Positions 1 through 12,706 of a stretch of DNA of 64,000 nucleotides are shown here, piece after piece. Every line of letters begins with the position of its first letter. The first letter of the stretch is position 1. Made by a program: the position numbers and the translations under genes. The notes beneath the pieces were generated by a model, which saw only the letters and a program-made list of their open reading frames with translations, was not told the DNA's origin and did no database searches. Origin of the DNA: Austropuccinia psidii. Lineage: Eukaryota; Basidiomycota; Pucciniomycetes; Pucciniales; Sphaerophragmiaceae. The stretch covers positions 24,439,975 through 24,503,974 of the forward strand of contig JALGQZ010000011.1 in NCBI GenBank assembly GCA_023105745.1, in the 5' to 3' direction.

Positions 1-2
1 AT

Positions 3-494
3 GCAACTCCAGATTTCAAAGTGGGGGACCTAGTTCTTGTATCCACCACTAACTTCAATAACATCAAAGGATGTAAAAAGTTGAAAGACTCCTTTGCAGG
101 ACCTTTTGTGATTAAGGCCCTCCATGGAGAAAATGCTGTTGAAGTAGAGTTATCTGAAGAACTTAGCAATACGCATCCTACATTTCCAGTGAGCTTGATA
201 AAGCCACATAAATCTAGTGATGCTGAGAAATTTCACTTGAGGAATAAGTTTCCCCAAGTTATACCTCCTATTGAGACATCTGGTACTAAGAAAATTACCA
301 AAGTTCTTAAAGAAGGGAAATTAAGAACCAAGAAAGTAAGGGAATACCTTGTTAGGTACAGTGACCCAACTTGTGAAGATGAATGGTTAGAAGAAAAAGA
401 TATACCAGAAGCTACCAAACTCCTTGGAAGATTCAGACAACACCAATATTACGAAGTAATATTCTTTTTTAGGGGGAGCAAATGTGATCCTTAG
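3..494 (+). pseudogene. Ty3/gypsy integrase C-terminus with chromodomain (element G1, 5'-truncated by the window)
   Basis: This is the 3' end of a gypsy polyprotein, entering the window already in frame. It begins in the integrase C-terminal region (GDLVLVS, then KLKDSFAGPFVIKALHG) and runs through the linker (HPTFPVSLIKP) to a chromodomain-like tail (EYLVRYSDP, CEDEWLEEKDIPEA, LLGRFR). Chromodomains of this class are thought to steer integration toward modified chromatin. The same tail occurs in G3 and G4, so the three belong to one family. The normal stop after the chromodomain is lost: the frame reads through the polypurine tract and ends a few bases inside the LTR. Catalytic residues lie upstream of the window, so activity cannot be judged. 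Confidence 0.9.
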
Positions 495-2308
495 AGGTAA
501 TTTCATATACCCAAAAGACCACAAATACAAAATTAACATATAAATATAAATAAAATAAATTTATTTATATTATTAAAATAAAAATCAAAATATAAATATA
601 AAATTATATTCAAAATGAAAAATTTAATTACAATTTAAAAACAAAATTACATTAAATTTTGGAATTACAAAATTACATTTATACTTGAAAAAATTAAGTA
701 AAAATGAAATTTTAAAAAAATTGTAAAAGAATAAATAAATTTGGAAAAAAGTTAAATAAAAATTATTATAACTTTTTATCCAATAAATAAACATATAAAA
801 ATGATTTCACCATTGGATTCCTCATAAAAAATCAGGGGGGGTCACCTCTGAGTGAAATTCTTGTAACTCAACTCTAAATAAGCTTAAATTAAGTTTTTAG
901 TATTTTCCATACAAAAGTTGAAAATCCTCAAAACTTTAATTCAATTCACACCACATGTGGTGTTAACCATCAATTTTTGTGTTAAAATTGAGGTGTTGTG
1001 TTTAGTTTAGAAGTTATGAGGAATTGAAGTATTTTCAATTGAATTCAATTGAAATGTCAAAATGTGCACGTGTATTACATAAGTGAACTTTGATTTACAT
1101 ATGAGGTATCACTTATTACTGTATTGTAATGTACAATTCAATTGAATTACATATGTAAATTATAAGTATAATACATGATGAGGAATTAAAGGAAAAATAA
1201 ATTGGAAAGATTAAATTTGGGGGGGGGAAAGGAACTCCAGCTCTAAGGGGGAGCTAGAACCCCAAAATCCTTGCTGACAGGCGTGTGGTGTCGAAATTCA
1301 GGCAAAATTTCATCACTTTTGGCCTGGAATTGAGCTACAGGGTCTGTGGACTCAATTGATGATGAGGTTTTGATACCAACTGGGGTAGGTTTAGCTGTTT
1401 CCAAGAGGGTAAAACTACCCTTAAGATAAAAAAATCATAGTAAAAATGGTTTTCACTGGTTTCTACGCCTCTTACACACATTATGACGTGTTTTTAAGGC
1501 TCTAGATCAGGTATTGCTATAGTAATGGCTGATTTAAGCGTCTAAAATGGCTAAAAATGGCTTAAACCAGCCCTTTTTGGTCTAAACCAGGGTTCAATGA
1601 TGCCATAATTGGATTTTCTGTTGTCAGACTGTTTTTCACGACTGACAAGAGTAAATTTTACTTTTGGAGTAAGAGAGTTGATGGCTATAAAAGAATGTCC
1701 TCTTTGCCCCACTTTTCTCTTCATGTTAGAATATTTTCCTTTTATAATTAGTTTAAACATTGTTAAACCAATCAATAAAAGATTCCAACCACCTTCTTTA
1801 AATCATTTTAAACCTTTTAAACACGTGAAAAAATAATTATAATTGTTGTTTGTAACTCTTATAATCCTTTTTACCCCTGAACCACCCCAAAAGTGAATTA
1901 AAGCATCTTTCATCACTGTAAACTTTGTCACTTTGTTTCCAAATTCACTCTGGTCAATTTTGGGCATGTTTTTTCTTTAATATTCTTTTTAAAGAATCTG
2001 TTCTTTAATTAATTGCTTGCAGTTCTTTGCTCAATTAATTCCAATTGAAATTCCTCTTGAAGAAATTTCTTTTGTAGCCTTAAATATCTCTTGTAGAGTA
2101 TTTTTGGATAAATTTTTATTGTTGGTAAAACAATAAATCTTTATAATATTAATTTTTTATATTCATAAAGCTAGAAACAATAAATTTGGCATGTTTTCTC
2201 TTAAAAATAATATCTCTTACTATATTTAAGTGATTTTTACCTTATACAAATTTTGAGGACAGGAAAAGTACTTGATTTTTAATCAAAGTTTCATATTCAC
2301 ACCTTACA
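483..2308 (+). repeat. Long terminal repeat of gypsy element G1 (about 1.83 kb)
   Basis: It starts with TGTGATCCTTAGAGG right after the purine-rich tract AGGGGGAGCAA that follows the chromodomain, and ends with CACACCTTACA, giving TG...CA termini. A second full copy in reverse orientation lies at 23656-25468 and fixes both ends. It contains perfect palindromes at 948-963 (ACACCACATGTGGTGT) and 1033-1054 (centred on TTGAATTCAA). Short ORFs inside it have no support as genes. Its 3' end abuts the copy 1 element, where homology to the 56 kb copy begins. Confidence 0.85.
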
Positions 2309-2396
2309 CCAACCCTGTTTAACATCCTCAAACTTTAATTAATATAATTACCTCATTTTCCTCAATTTAACTCCACTTCTTTAAATTGATATTACA

Positions 2397-4025
2397 ATGT
2401 TTTACAATGCAATGAGTGGCTCCCCCTCCGCATTCCACAGAGAAAATTCTGGATCCTCATCACAAAACCCACCAACAGAGGGTGACTCAATAATTAACTC
2501 AGATGAAGAAAACCACAAAATCATCCATACTGACTCTACTAGACAGAAATCCATCTTTCTGCAAGATTTGGAAAGACTTGGAATAGAGGATGCAGTTGCA
2601 CAGAATGCCAGTCAGGAGGGACAAGAGGAAATAAAATCAGGTGGTGAGTATAGTTCCTAAAGCTGATTGAAAATTACTCACTGATTTGGTTTTCAGTTGT
2701 TGGAGTAGAATTCAGGATTCAACAGGAAGAGGACCAAAAGAGGGCTAGAAATAATAAGAGAATTTTGCAAGGGAGAGATCACTGCATTACAAGAGTGGTA
2801 ACAAAGAACAATCTTCCAAGTCAGGCATCCACTGAAGCAGTCTACTTGTGAGAATTTATTTACTTCTCAATGAGTATGCCACCTTCTGTAGATCACTTCC
2901 CACCCAATCCTACCAATGATGAAGAGGAATTTCATATTCATTGGGTCAAAAACCAAGCTAGACACATCGAGACCCATTTGGAAACCTTTGAATATGGACT
3001 GAGAGATCATCCAAATAGTGAGCGCAAAATTCTGGTCAAACAAGAAATCACCTCTATATCTCAATGATTTCAGCCACCTGATTTTTAACCAAGTTATGAT
3101 GTTCTCAATAACAAGATCAAGGTGTCAATAGTTGAAAAGCGTGCTTGTGAAAAGGAATGCCAGCTAGTAGGCCTCAAGAGGATTACCTTCCAATGGGGAA
3201 CCTCATTCAATAACTCTACTTGGAATGCAGTCATAGCTGAGATTATCTCCAAACATTTTTCAATTGGAGCCAGACCTAACCCAGTTCAAATATCAACAAT
3301 CCTGATCATCTAAACCTATTAATTGAATGTTGGGTCAATGGAAGGGGTAAATAAATGAAAAAGCTTTCAAAACTTGGCCAGGCTGCAGAGGAGGTTAAAT
3401 TTCAAAAAGCTAAGAAATCCAAAAAAACTAGAGGGAGGCAGAATGCACGCGCTTATTCTTTTGTTAGACATACACCAAGCTCTAATATTAATTTTATATT
3501 TAGGTTACAGCTTCCAGTTTCAAAATAGCACATCAATTATTTGCTAAAAACAATTATTTCTCTGCAATATATACTGATATAAAAGCAACTTCAGATGTAG
3601 AGGAGAATTCTGACTTGGGAAAAGCACCAAAAAGACTTGTTGGAGTTTGGCATAGTGAAGCTCTGACCTTTTTTACAAGGCAATTGGATCTAGCAATGAC
3701 CCTTGGTGCCAAAACCCAGCTTGAAAAGAATAGAGTTCAACATATGCTTCATAGGGATGGAGATAAATTAGAATATAATTCTGATTTAACTAATGTCCCA
3801 CATTGCTTACCTTTATGTTGTCATTTGACAATATACTTAAACACAATTTCAGAGGTTGAAAGAAACCACTCATTGGTAAAAGAACCGATTGGACTCCAAA
3901 ATATTTCATTTGAGATTGAGGCCAAGACAAAAAGGGGACGTCACATCATACAGATGCCAGGAAGATCTTCTCTTGGTGGAATTGAAGCTGGTTCAAGTAT
4001 TCATAATTGTATGCATCCTGAATAA
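2397..4025 (+). pseudogene. Gene A, copy 1: lineage-specific family ending in a W-R-S module, degenerate
   Basis: The first exon (2397 to about 2645) encodes a Ser/acidic-rich leader beginning MFYNAMSGSP and ends at GTGAG. The next exon has a conserved block (ECQLVGLKRITFQW, then STWN) and the last exon has VGVWHSEAL, LGAKTQLEKNRVQ and NVPHCLP. Relative to the 56 kb copy there are in-frame TGA codons near 2850 and 3066 and a frameshift near 3270 that destroys the segment before the second intron. The overall pattern (Cys-Leu-Leu block, F-W...WN, W...G+, acidic SD.ED, WRS) recalls an expanded family of unknown function in rust genomes. No domain of known activity is visible. Confidence 0.6.
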
Positions 4026-4694
4026 TGTTAATCTCCTAGTCCTTTTTTGTATCCAAACTTAGAGTTTTGTAATAGATTTATTTGAAAATATAACTAGAGA
4101 TAAATTATTTCAACAATTGAGTGAATTAATAACCAAGTCAAAAGATGCCTTTCAAAATGATGACTGGAAGTCATAAAATGAGTATTTTTGTAGTGTATTT
4201 GAGAGCTGAAGTGTCCTATATGTTTGCCAAGCTTAGAATTTAGTAATAAATGTACTTCAGAAGAAAAAATGATTTAAAATATTTTAAAATTCCCCCATTG
4301 TGAGAATTTATAATCTAGCCACAATGTGGGCTTTCAGCATTATGACCATCAACCATAAATCTTTTATTTATTTAATGTTTTCAAATATGAAACGTGCTAT
4401 AGGTTCTCAACATTATTTAATATACAAGTATCTTATTCATGCCTGCTTTGGTTTTCATTTGTCCCCAAGCTATTTTATATTGAGCAATGCTCAAACAAAA
4501 ATATCGACATTTATCAAAAGTCATTATTATATATGCCTTCCCAAAATCCTACATTCCATAATAATCCAATCTGTCTTGAACACTGTAAAGAATGCCCACA
4601 TTATATTATTTTTCAATTTCATTTCAAAAATAAATTTAAAAACCTATTTATAATAATTAACCCTCAGCAAATTTCAGATAATCACTTCTCCAAA

Positions 4695-6792
4695 ATGGAT
4701 CCATTACTTGAAATGGAGCCAAAGCAAGTTGAAAAATCAGAATTCATATCCAAAATCACCAAATTTCTTCCTTCTCTCAAGCTTTCTACCTGTGATACTC
4801 ACTTTCCTGAATATGCAAGAAAAAAATCAAGACGTCTCCAAAATACTTGAAGATGATCTGTATTGTATGTTTTTCCAGCTTTCGCCCATATGGAGCCATT
4901 TTTAATTGGAATTCAAATCATAGTTTAGGTGTATAGCTAGGTGGATAATTACCCCCTGAAGCCAAGGTTGTTATTTCAGCATCCTCCCAAACATCAATAA
5001 AGAGGTATTTCATATCTTTTTCTAGTATGAGTAATAAAAAGGCCAAAGTTTATGAAAGTATAAAGGAAAAGAATCAAGAAGTATATCTCGATATTCTATT
5101 TAGGATTTACTCAAAGATTAAACTATATTCCCTGAATCATTTCTTTCTTAGAAATTGGAATGCAATTATGATACTGAGACATCACACCCACAAAACTAAT
5201 CAGCTTCTCAAAATCTAGAACCAGGACTATTCCAACCTCAAAATGATTTTGAAAAAGCCCTATCCATGTCAAACTCCAGCCCTGAAGTCAATAGTATTTC
5301 TCAAAATGATCAATCAAATATACGAAGTTTTCCAGCTTCCACCATGAGAAAAAAAGCAATATCAAAAATAGAGGAGCCCTTGATACAACCTACATTTAGG
5401 AAAAACTCAAAAGAAAAACCTAACTCCAATTTCATACTTGTAGATAATAACCCATAAAATTCAAAAGTAATGCAAACAAGTAATTAAGAGCCTCAAACAT
5501 CCCAAAAAAAGAAACAGCTACCGCAATCCGGATTACTCAATCTTATTCACTCAGATCACTTTGAAGAAAAAATCAGCCATTATCAGCCACTTTCTATATC
5601 CTCATGGAAGAAACGCCAGGTTGATGTTGAAACTCTAGTAAGAGAGCAATTCCAGGAAGTTTCCCAAAGGCCATTTTCTACCAAACTACCCAAAGGAATA
5701 CACTTTCAAAGTATTGGATCTCTTAGCATTACCAAATGGCCAGTGGATTTGGATAAATTTGGTAGATACAAGAGACATTCATTCATGATTCATCCAGAAC
5801 AGTGATATTTACTTTCTTTTTTCAGGATTAGATATCTTTTCACCAAATATATATGATCCTTTCAATGATCCTGACACTTGGAATGTCCCTATATTTACTT
5901 TGGATTCTACAATTTCAATGCAAAACATTCCCAAATCACACCAACCCCTCTTTCAATTGGCACAATCCGTCTTTGTCCCTAATCTTCAAAAGAAACAGTT
6001 CTGGGCCAATCCAATACTGGAGTCAATATCAGTTTCTGCACAAGATCTCATACAATCTGAGAAGTTTGAAATCATGAAATCAACAGAAGATTATCCCTTG
6101 TTAGTTCAACGACTCAGCCTGGAATTTCTAGCATCCTGCCTCAGCACAAGACCATCCCATTCAGCTCAAATTGAAAATACCCATGATTAAAAGGAGGAAA
6201 ACCAGCCAATTCATTATGGAATGAATAGCTTAATCTTGTTCAATGATTCCATTTTACATATCATGATTTCATATGTTCTGATACTAGCACATTCAAAAGT
6301 CCTTCCATTCAATATTACTGATGGATTTGTGCTCACTCATAAAAGGTCCAATAAACACCTTAAGACCTTATCAGAGCTACAATCAAAAATAGGATTAGTT
6401 GAGCCCTGATATCATATTTTAGCTTCATTTCTTGCTTCTGGGGTAAGAGTCTTAATGGTTTTCTCAAGAGATTGGAGAAAAAGCTCAGCTAAAGGAGCAT
6501 TGCAGATGATTGAAATTACTGATAGTGTTATTGCTGAGGAAACACCTTATGAGCCTATTTGGAAGAGAACAAATGCATATATTTTGGATATTTTTAACAA
6601 GGCATTTTTCTCAAAAACCCATGAATTTATTACCACTGCTCCAAAAAAATAGAAGTGGCCAAATGTTTAGTATTGGACTTCAGTGAGGCATGGCTTGAAA
6701 AAAATACCATAGATGGACAACCTGTACTAGATCTCCCTGATGAAGCCAATATAAGCACCTTATTAATTTCATCAGTTTTTTCTGTAATTTAA
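4695..6792 (+). pseudogene. Gene B, copy 1: lineage-specific protein, degenerate
   Basis: The start is ATG in MDPLLEMEPKQVEKSEF. Pieces match the 58 kb copy exon by exon: an N-terminal block, a Ser/Lys-rich middle, then a C-terminal globular region with ISYVLILAHSKVLP, VMVFSRDWRKSSAKGALQ and PYEPIWKRTNAYILDIFNK. In-frame stops occur near 4930-4950, 5456, 6187 and 6407, and LDFSEAWLEKN survives near the end. The stop used in copy 2 is absent here, so the frame runs on to a TAA at 6790-6792. I recognise no function. A diverged relative lies on the minus strand at 45.7-48.7 kb. Confidence 0.55.
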
Positions 6793-7049
6793 TTTTATTC
6801 TTTCAAAACAGGGTGATTTTTATTCAAATAATGTTTGAGTGTGCTAAGATTACTTTTCTTCACCTGATAACTCATTGCTTACTTTCCCAAATAAGCTCCT
6901 TTTACACAAGATAGCTTTTTTCAGGCTCATTCAAACTGTAAGAAATAACTACAGGGCTCCAGAATCCTCTCATTCATGATAAATAGGAGCCTTTCTTGTT
7001 ATTCTTCCACCTATACCCAGAAATCTGACTTTAAATAACCTGTTTTACT

Positions 7050-8138
7050 ATGCCTAAAGCTTCCCATTACTTTTTTGAGACCTCTAGACCCCAATCAAAC
7101 AGCACTATCAACAAGATATTACGTCCAATCATACCACTACCTACCAGTGCAATATCAAGATCCATACATCAATTATGTTGGTTGATCATGGAAATCAACT
7201 ATTTCCAATCTCCATCTGATATAAATAGTTGGAAATCTCTTCCATCAGAAGAAAGTCTCAAAATTGTTGAGAACTTACCCTTTTCTTGCACTGATGATCC
7301 AATTACAAATCCCCATAATCACAACTCAGGAGAAGATAGACCATCTATAAGGCCAAGAATATTAATTTCACCAATGTACAAAACTATGTTTCTAGAGGAT
7401 CTATTCAAATCAGGCTTCCCAATGTCAACCTTTGCTTGGAATCAAAATGGAATCAAATATTTGAAAAATTTGCTCTCAAGCACTGGAACTATTTACACCA
7501 ACAAGGAGAATTGAAAATATTCTTTATAAATCCAAAGGATAATACACATAGTAATAAGTCTTTAATACTAATGCGCTGGTTCAGAGGGAAACAAGAGGAT
7601 ATTAAGAATGATAAATTGGTTACTGAAGCACTTTCACAAAATGCCAGTCAGAAGCAGAAATCAAGGTGGCGTAAAAGAGTATGTTTTTATTCTATTTGTG
7701 ATTGATTTTTATACCAATTGATGTTATTTAATATTCATTTATCATCAAATTGCTCAGAGACCTTACTATCATTGAAAATTAATCAAGATGAAGCTTCCAT
7801 ATTTGATGAGCCATGAGGCTGCTCTGATACTGGAGATGAAAATGGATCATTAATAAGACTAAAGACCCCTTGGAGGTCAGATTTATTCTCAAAGTTAGCA
7901 AGTCGATTAGATTCCTTATCAAATTAAAAAAAGTAAATTCAATAGAATTCCACATGTCTTGGAAAGTAGAAGAGTACAAAGTGGTATTTTTGAGAAAGAA
8001 GCCAAAGTTCCAATTGGACTTCCAGAAAATCTTTATTCAAATGATTATATTTCCATGCTTACTAATGATGAGAAGCTAATGTTACAATCAAAGCCATGTA
8101 TAGATATTCATCATTTACTTCAACTATCTGAACCCTAA
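7050..8138 (+). pseudogene. Gene C, copy 1: paralogue of gene A, degenerate
   Basis: It begins MPKASHYFFETSRPQ. Compared with copy 2, a short deletion near 7440 removes a W-E-S segment and shifts the frame; the rest continues as MESKWNQIFEKF, LILMRWFRGK and SRWRKR. The intron after SRWRKR keeps its GTATG donor, but its acceptor has changed from CAG to CAT near 7738, which should prevent splicing. The second exon is interrupted near 7817 (SDTGDENGS survives downstream) and ends in LPENLYSNDY-like and DIHHLLQLSE-like segments. Its stop lies 9 bp from the stop of the convergent SNF2 gene. Confidence 0.55.
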
Positions 8139-8147
8139 AAAAATAAT

Positions 8148-10492
8148 TCATGATTTTTCTATTGTTTCCACAATCAATTTTTCCAATTCATGATCCACAG
8201 TACCTGAATGTCCAATGCTCAACCTGAAAAGAAATACAAATATTTTAGCTACTAAAAAAGATAAATATTTGTTGAGTATAAAATATCTTACATCTGAAGC
8301 TGCTGTTTCTTCCTTCTAACTTGCTGAATATTCACCTCAATACTACCAACAGTTATATAATGAAATACATGAAATTCTTTCTTTTGCCCTAGCCAATAAA
8401 ACCTATCAGCTGCCTGATCATCAGCTGAAGGGTTCCAACCTGGTTTATAATTTAATTAATTGGAATAATATTAGATTAAGCTCCAAGTGTATCTAAATAC
8501 TGTCTTACCATTATTTAGAAATTTTGAGCACATCTCAGATGAATCCCAACACCACCCATGCCTTTTGTTGTAAGAAGAACTTGAGATTTTGGATTTTTTC
8601 TGAATTCTTCAAGGATTTGTATCCTTTGATCATTTTTGAGCATTCCATGCATCATCAAATTGGATATTCCACTTTCATCCAGTGCAATTTCAATAATTTT
8701 TACAATATTTGATCAATAAAATCATTCAAATGACAGGTGGTAGAAGGATTTGAGCTCACATATCAAGAAACCTTTTGTATTCTGAAAAAAAACTGCTTTG
8801 GGATATCTTAAGCCTGGCTCCTTCTGAGAAAACTCCTTGAGATGGCTAACAAGATGCACCACTTTGGATTCTTCTTTCCAGGTATATCTCCTTCCCCCTT
8901 CTTCCCTTTCTATTAGTGCTGGATGATTGCAAAGCTGCCTCAAATCTGATAATCTGGAGAAAAAATCTGATGAATCCCATTGAACTGCTTTGGACCTCTT
9001 TTTTCCATACAATGCACTATACCCTTCATGCTTTTTGAAATAAAGTGTTTTCTATGGCTCATAGATCTCAATTCCAACTCCATGTTGCACTTTCTTGGGA
9101 AGATCCAGTAGGTTGGCTTTCAATCTTCTCAAGGTGAGTGTTTTCATTATAAGCTGTAATGATTGGATTGCAATTTGATTCCCAGATGATATCTGTTTGA
9201 TTATGCAATTTTGCCATAAAGGCTTGAGATTCCATCGCTCTACTTGCAAAAACCTCAACAGACTATGAAGATCCCAAAGATTGTTTTGTAATGGTGTTCC
9301 TGTAAGGCATAACTTTCTTTCAGATTTCAAATTCAATATTGTGAATGCTCTATGAGTAGATTGTTCCTTTATGTAGCTAATTGATGTAAAGGTTTCAGTA
9401 CTTTTTTATTTAAAAATTCCAAAGACAAGCTCACTGTGCTTTATCCAACACTATTCTGAACCAATTCACCAAAAGAGGATTTATTCTCATACCATGAACA
9501 ACATCAACATTATAACCAGCATTAACATCATATGTCGTCATGATAACTGCATTCTGCTTCAAATTTTGGAATGAAATGAAATTAAAATCGGAACCATGGA
9601 ATATTGAATATGGTAAACTACCATCATGGAAATGTAGTCTTATTTCATTCTCCCATTTATGCAAAGTAGAAAGTGGTACAATGATCAAACTAGCTGGGAC
9701 ATGGTCCTTAGATATTTCTGAGTAATTTAATGCTTTATTTTGTGTTTTTTTAATCAAGCATAAAGTTTTCAACAATTTTCCAAGTCCCATATCATCAGCC
9801 AATATTCCACCCCTACTTTTTCACACAATGTCTTGTGGTATCAGCCAATTTTCAACAGCATTAGAAAACACCTTTTTAATCCATAAGCTATCTGAATGTT
9901 TCCATAGGTTTTCACAAATTCCTTCCATATTATTTTCAATATTTAAGAGAAATGAAATACCCTGGATTTGGTGCAATGAAAGATTGGTTTGACAATTAGG
10001 TATTGAAGTAACAGAACTAGTTAAACTTGTATCATTGGAAGCTTGATAAAGATCATAATCTTGAGGAATATCAATAAATAAAGGTGAGCTATAGTTTCCA
10101 ATATGTCTCAGAGCCATGTTGGCATTCCTGAAAGCCTCTCTTGTTCGGAAAATATTCCCTTTATCTACAAAAACACATCCACGTAATAGGATATTTTTAT
10201 CTTTATTCTTGAAATTTATGAAAGAATCTATAAAAAGAACTTTATTATTGTTTTTGTATTTTTTATATGTTTCAGGATTCAAGCCTTCAGCCGCTCCTCC
10301 AAAAATATCAAGCGGTGGACCCAGATGGAAACTCTGGAAAGAATTAAGGCTTGCAAGATGACCCAAGTCAGATTTGAATAGTATATGAATAGAATTAAAT
10401 ACTCTTCTGAATATTACTGAGCTCAGAGATGTCAAAAAAGATTGTTCAATATTTATTTTTTTACAATTTGAATAATAAAAAACCCAAGACAA
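8148..10492 (-). pseudogene. SNF2-family helicase, copy 1 (degenerate)
   Basis: Read on the minus strand, this carries the SNF2 motif series: HQIQGISFLLN, GGILADDMGLGK, LIIVPLSTLHKWENEI, LCLTGTPLQNNLWDLHSLL, LCNHPALIEREEGG. SNF2 proteins are ATP-driven DNA translocases that remodel chromatin or displace bound proteins. Damage here: TGA just before the Walker A block (IV*KSRGG), GKS changed to GKL, motif II Glu changed to Lys (LDKAQ in place of DEA), and TAG for Trp in EP*KTLYF. The region N-terminal to the ATPase (GPPLDIFGGAAEGLNPETYKKY) is not recognised. Upstream coding may continue to about 10.57 kb. The 3' end is set by alignment to the TGA of copy 2. Confidence 0.75.
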
Positions 10493-10801
10493 AATATTGA
10501 AATCATACTGTAAATTTTTAGAATGAGAATTTAATATATCAGTGTGATATGATTGTTTTAGGACAAATGGAACCTAAATAATAGGACTGCATGGGCTATA
10601 TAGTGGAAAGACCCCCAGGGATTTTGTAAGTGATTTTGATAAGCTAAAGATTTAGCCCCAGAATTTTTCTTAATAGTGTAAAAATGAATTATACTTTGCA
10701 ACTTAGTTTATTAATGGACATAAATATATTCCAAATCGGAAGATCAATTAAATTTCTTATTACTGTTGTCCCAAATCCTTGGATTTTGATCACTTCTTAA
10801 C
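10493..10801. other. Junction between copy 1 element and gypsy G2
   Basis: The first 80 bases probably still belong to the SNF2 gene (minus strand). I see no ORF or known element in the rest. Copy 2 leaves the window before this point, so the boundary cannot be placed by comparison. Confidence 0.4.
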
Positions 10802-12570
10802 ATGAAAACTCCAAACAGACACATGTTAAGATGGCAGATTGCTATACAGGAGTATAGAGGCAATATGACCATAGTACATAAAGCTGGAAATATTCACAAG
10901 AATGCTGATGCCTTAAGTAGATGGGCATTACCCAATACACCTGAAAATCCTGCCTATGTTCCTACAAGTGCAGAACCTCAAATCCCGATTGAAGGAATCA
11001 ACATCACAGATGTGGGAACAGAATTCTTTGAGGAAGTTAGAGAAAGCTATAAGAAAGATAAAAATTGCCATATACTTACTGCTCTACTTGACAAAGATTG
11101 CAAAGATGCAGCATTGGCTAATTCTCTGGATGATATTTGGAAAACATCTTATGATAATGGAAGATTCCATTTGTTTGATGGTATACTATATCATAGATCT
11201 AAACACACATGTGTCATGGTCCTATGTAGTAGAATGTTGATTAACACAATACTACTAGAATGCCATGATAACATTTATTCTGGACATCTGTCTGAAGACA
11301 GAACAATGGAAAGAATTAAGACATGTGCCTGGTGGCCATCTTGGAGAAAAGATGTCATTGAGTACTGTCATAGTTGTGATAGATGCCAGAAAGCCAATAA
11401 AGCTACTGGTAAAAGATTTGGTCTGATGATCCATATACAAGAACCAAGTACCCCGTGGGAAGTGGTTCACATGGATTGGGTAACTGCATTACCACCTGGA
11501 GATGATAAAAGTTACAATGCATGTCTTGTTATTGTAGACAGATATAGCAAAACACCAATCTTTTTACCATGTCACAAAGATGACACAGCTATGGATACAG
11601 CTCTTTTGGTCTGGAATAGAGTAATATCCCATACTGGTCTCTTTAAAAACATCATTAGTGACAGAGACCCAAAATTTACATAAGCCTTATGGACTAATTT
11701 ACATAAGCTTTTGGGTACAAAATTATCATTCTCAACAGCATACCATCCACAAAAAATGGGTTGGCAGAAAGAATGATTCAAACCCTTGAGGACATGATCA
11801 GAAGATTTTGTGCTTATGGCCTGGAGTTTAAGGATTCTGATGGCTTTACCCATGATTGGTGTACTCTTATACCAGAATTGGAATTAGCCTACAAGACCTC
11901 CATCCATGCTTCAACAGGCAAGACCCCTGCAATGTTGGAAAAAGGATGGAACCCCAAACTTCCAATTGATACTTTGAAGAAAGATCTTGTTGAAATTCAT
12001 CCAACTGCTTCAAGCTTTAAGCTTTTCCTTGATAAAGTGAGACATCATGCAAATCAAAGCATGAATGATGCCTTTGAATATGCTAAGCAGAAATGGGATA
12101 AAAGTCATAAAACCCCAGAATTCAAATTAGGGGACTTAATACTAGTTTCAACCTTGAGCTTTAATAATATTAAAGGTCCAAAGAAATTGAAAGATTCCTT
12201 TGCAGGACCATTTATTATTAAAGCTCTTCATGGGACAAATGCAGTACAAGTAGAACTGTCAGGAGAACTGGAAAATAAACATCCAACATTCCCTGTCAGT
12301 CTAGTAAAGCATTACACTTCAAGTGATAAGGAATTATTTCCTTTAAGACATGAAACACCCTTAGAAGTACCCCCACTAGATCTAAGTGAGGAGAAAAAGG
12401 TACTAAAAGTCTTGAAAGAAAGAAGACTTAGGGGAAAAAATGAAAGAGAATACTTAGTCAGGTATAAAAATCCACAACATGAAGATGAATGGATTGTAGA
12501 AAGCAAAATACCTGATTCCCAAAAGTTTCTCAGAAGATTCAGACATGAGAGAAGACCAATTACTCAATAA
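10802..12570 (+). pseudogene. Ty3/gypsy polyprotein fragment: RNase H tail, integrase, chromodomain (element G2)
   Basis: It begins abruptly at the RNase H end ([18 protein letters not shown], then NADALSRW). Next come the HHCC zinc-binding region ([17 protein letters not shown] ... CHSCDRCQK) and the integrase core with the D,D,E residues in [17 protein letters not shown] and [12 protein letters not shown]. The tail EYLVRYKNPQHEDEW is the chromodomain. Protease, reverse transcriptase and gag are missing. A TAA after KFT (11681-11683, where a Ser codon is expected) and a one-base deletion near 11750 (HPQ-TDG segment) break the frame, so it is inactive. Its sequence differs from G1/G3/G4 (NNIKGPKKLKDS against NNIKGCKKLKDS), marking a second family. 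Confidence 0.92.
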
Positions 12571-12706
12571 AAAGTTTGAATTGTGTGCTTTACATACTTA
12601 AAGCTATAAGTAGAGAGGTTGGACAGTGGATTATACCCCCCCAAAGAACTTGGGGGTAAACTACAAAAGAAAAATTGTGGTACAATTTTTTTTTGGTGGT
12701 AGGGAA

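Larger units (their letters stand above)
2309..10790. mobile_element. Unnamed A-B-C-SNF2 multigene element, copy 1 (degenerate)
   Basis: The stretch is collinear with 56006-64000 in the same orientation: three plus-strand genes (A, B, C) followed by a convergent minus-strand SNF2 helicase. By eye there are about 10 differences in the first 249 aligned bases of gene A. The left edge is set only by the abutting G1 LTR and the right edge by the start of gypsy G2, so the true ends are unknown. All four genes carry stops, frameshifts or lost splice sites. I see no target-site duplication or terminal inverted repeat. A segmental duplication is an alternative to transposition. Confidence 0.6.

Noticed and set aside
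1551..1836. Overlapping ORFs on both strands inside the G1 LTR, and their mirror copies at 24129-24419
   Set aside because: They belong to the LTR sequence, differ between LTR copies and match no known protein.
10116..10361. Plus-strand ORF opposite the SNF2 N-terminal region
   Set aside because: It is antisense to coding sequence conserved between the two copies, and is a shadow frame.
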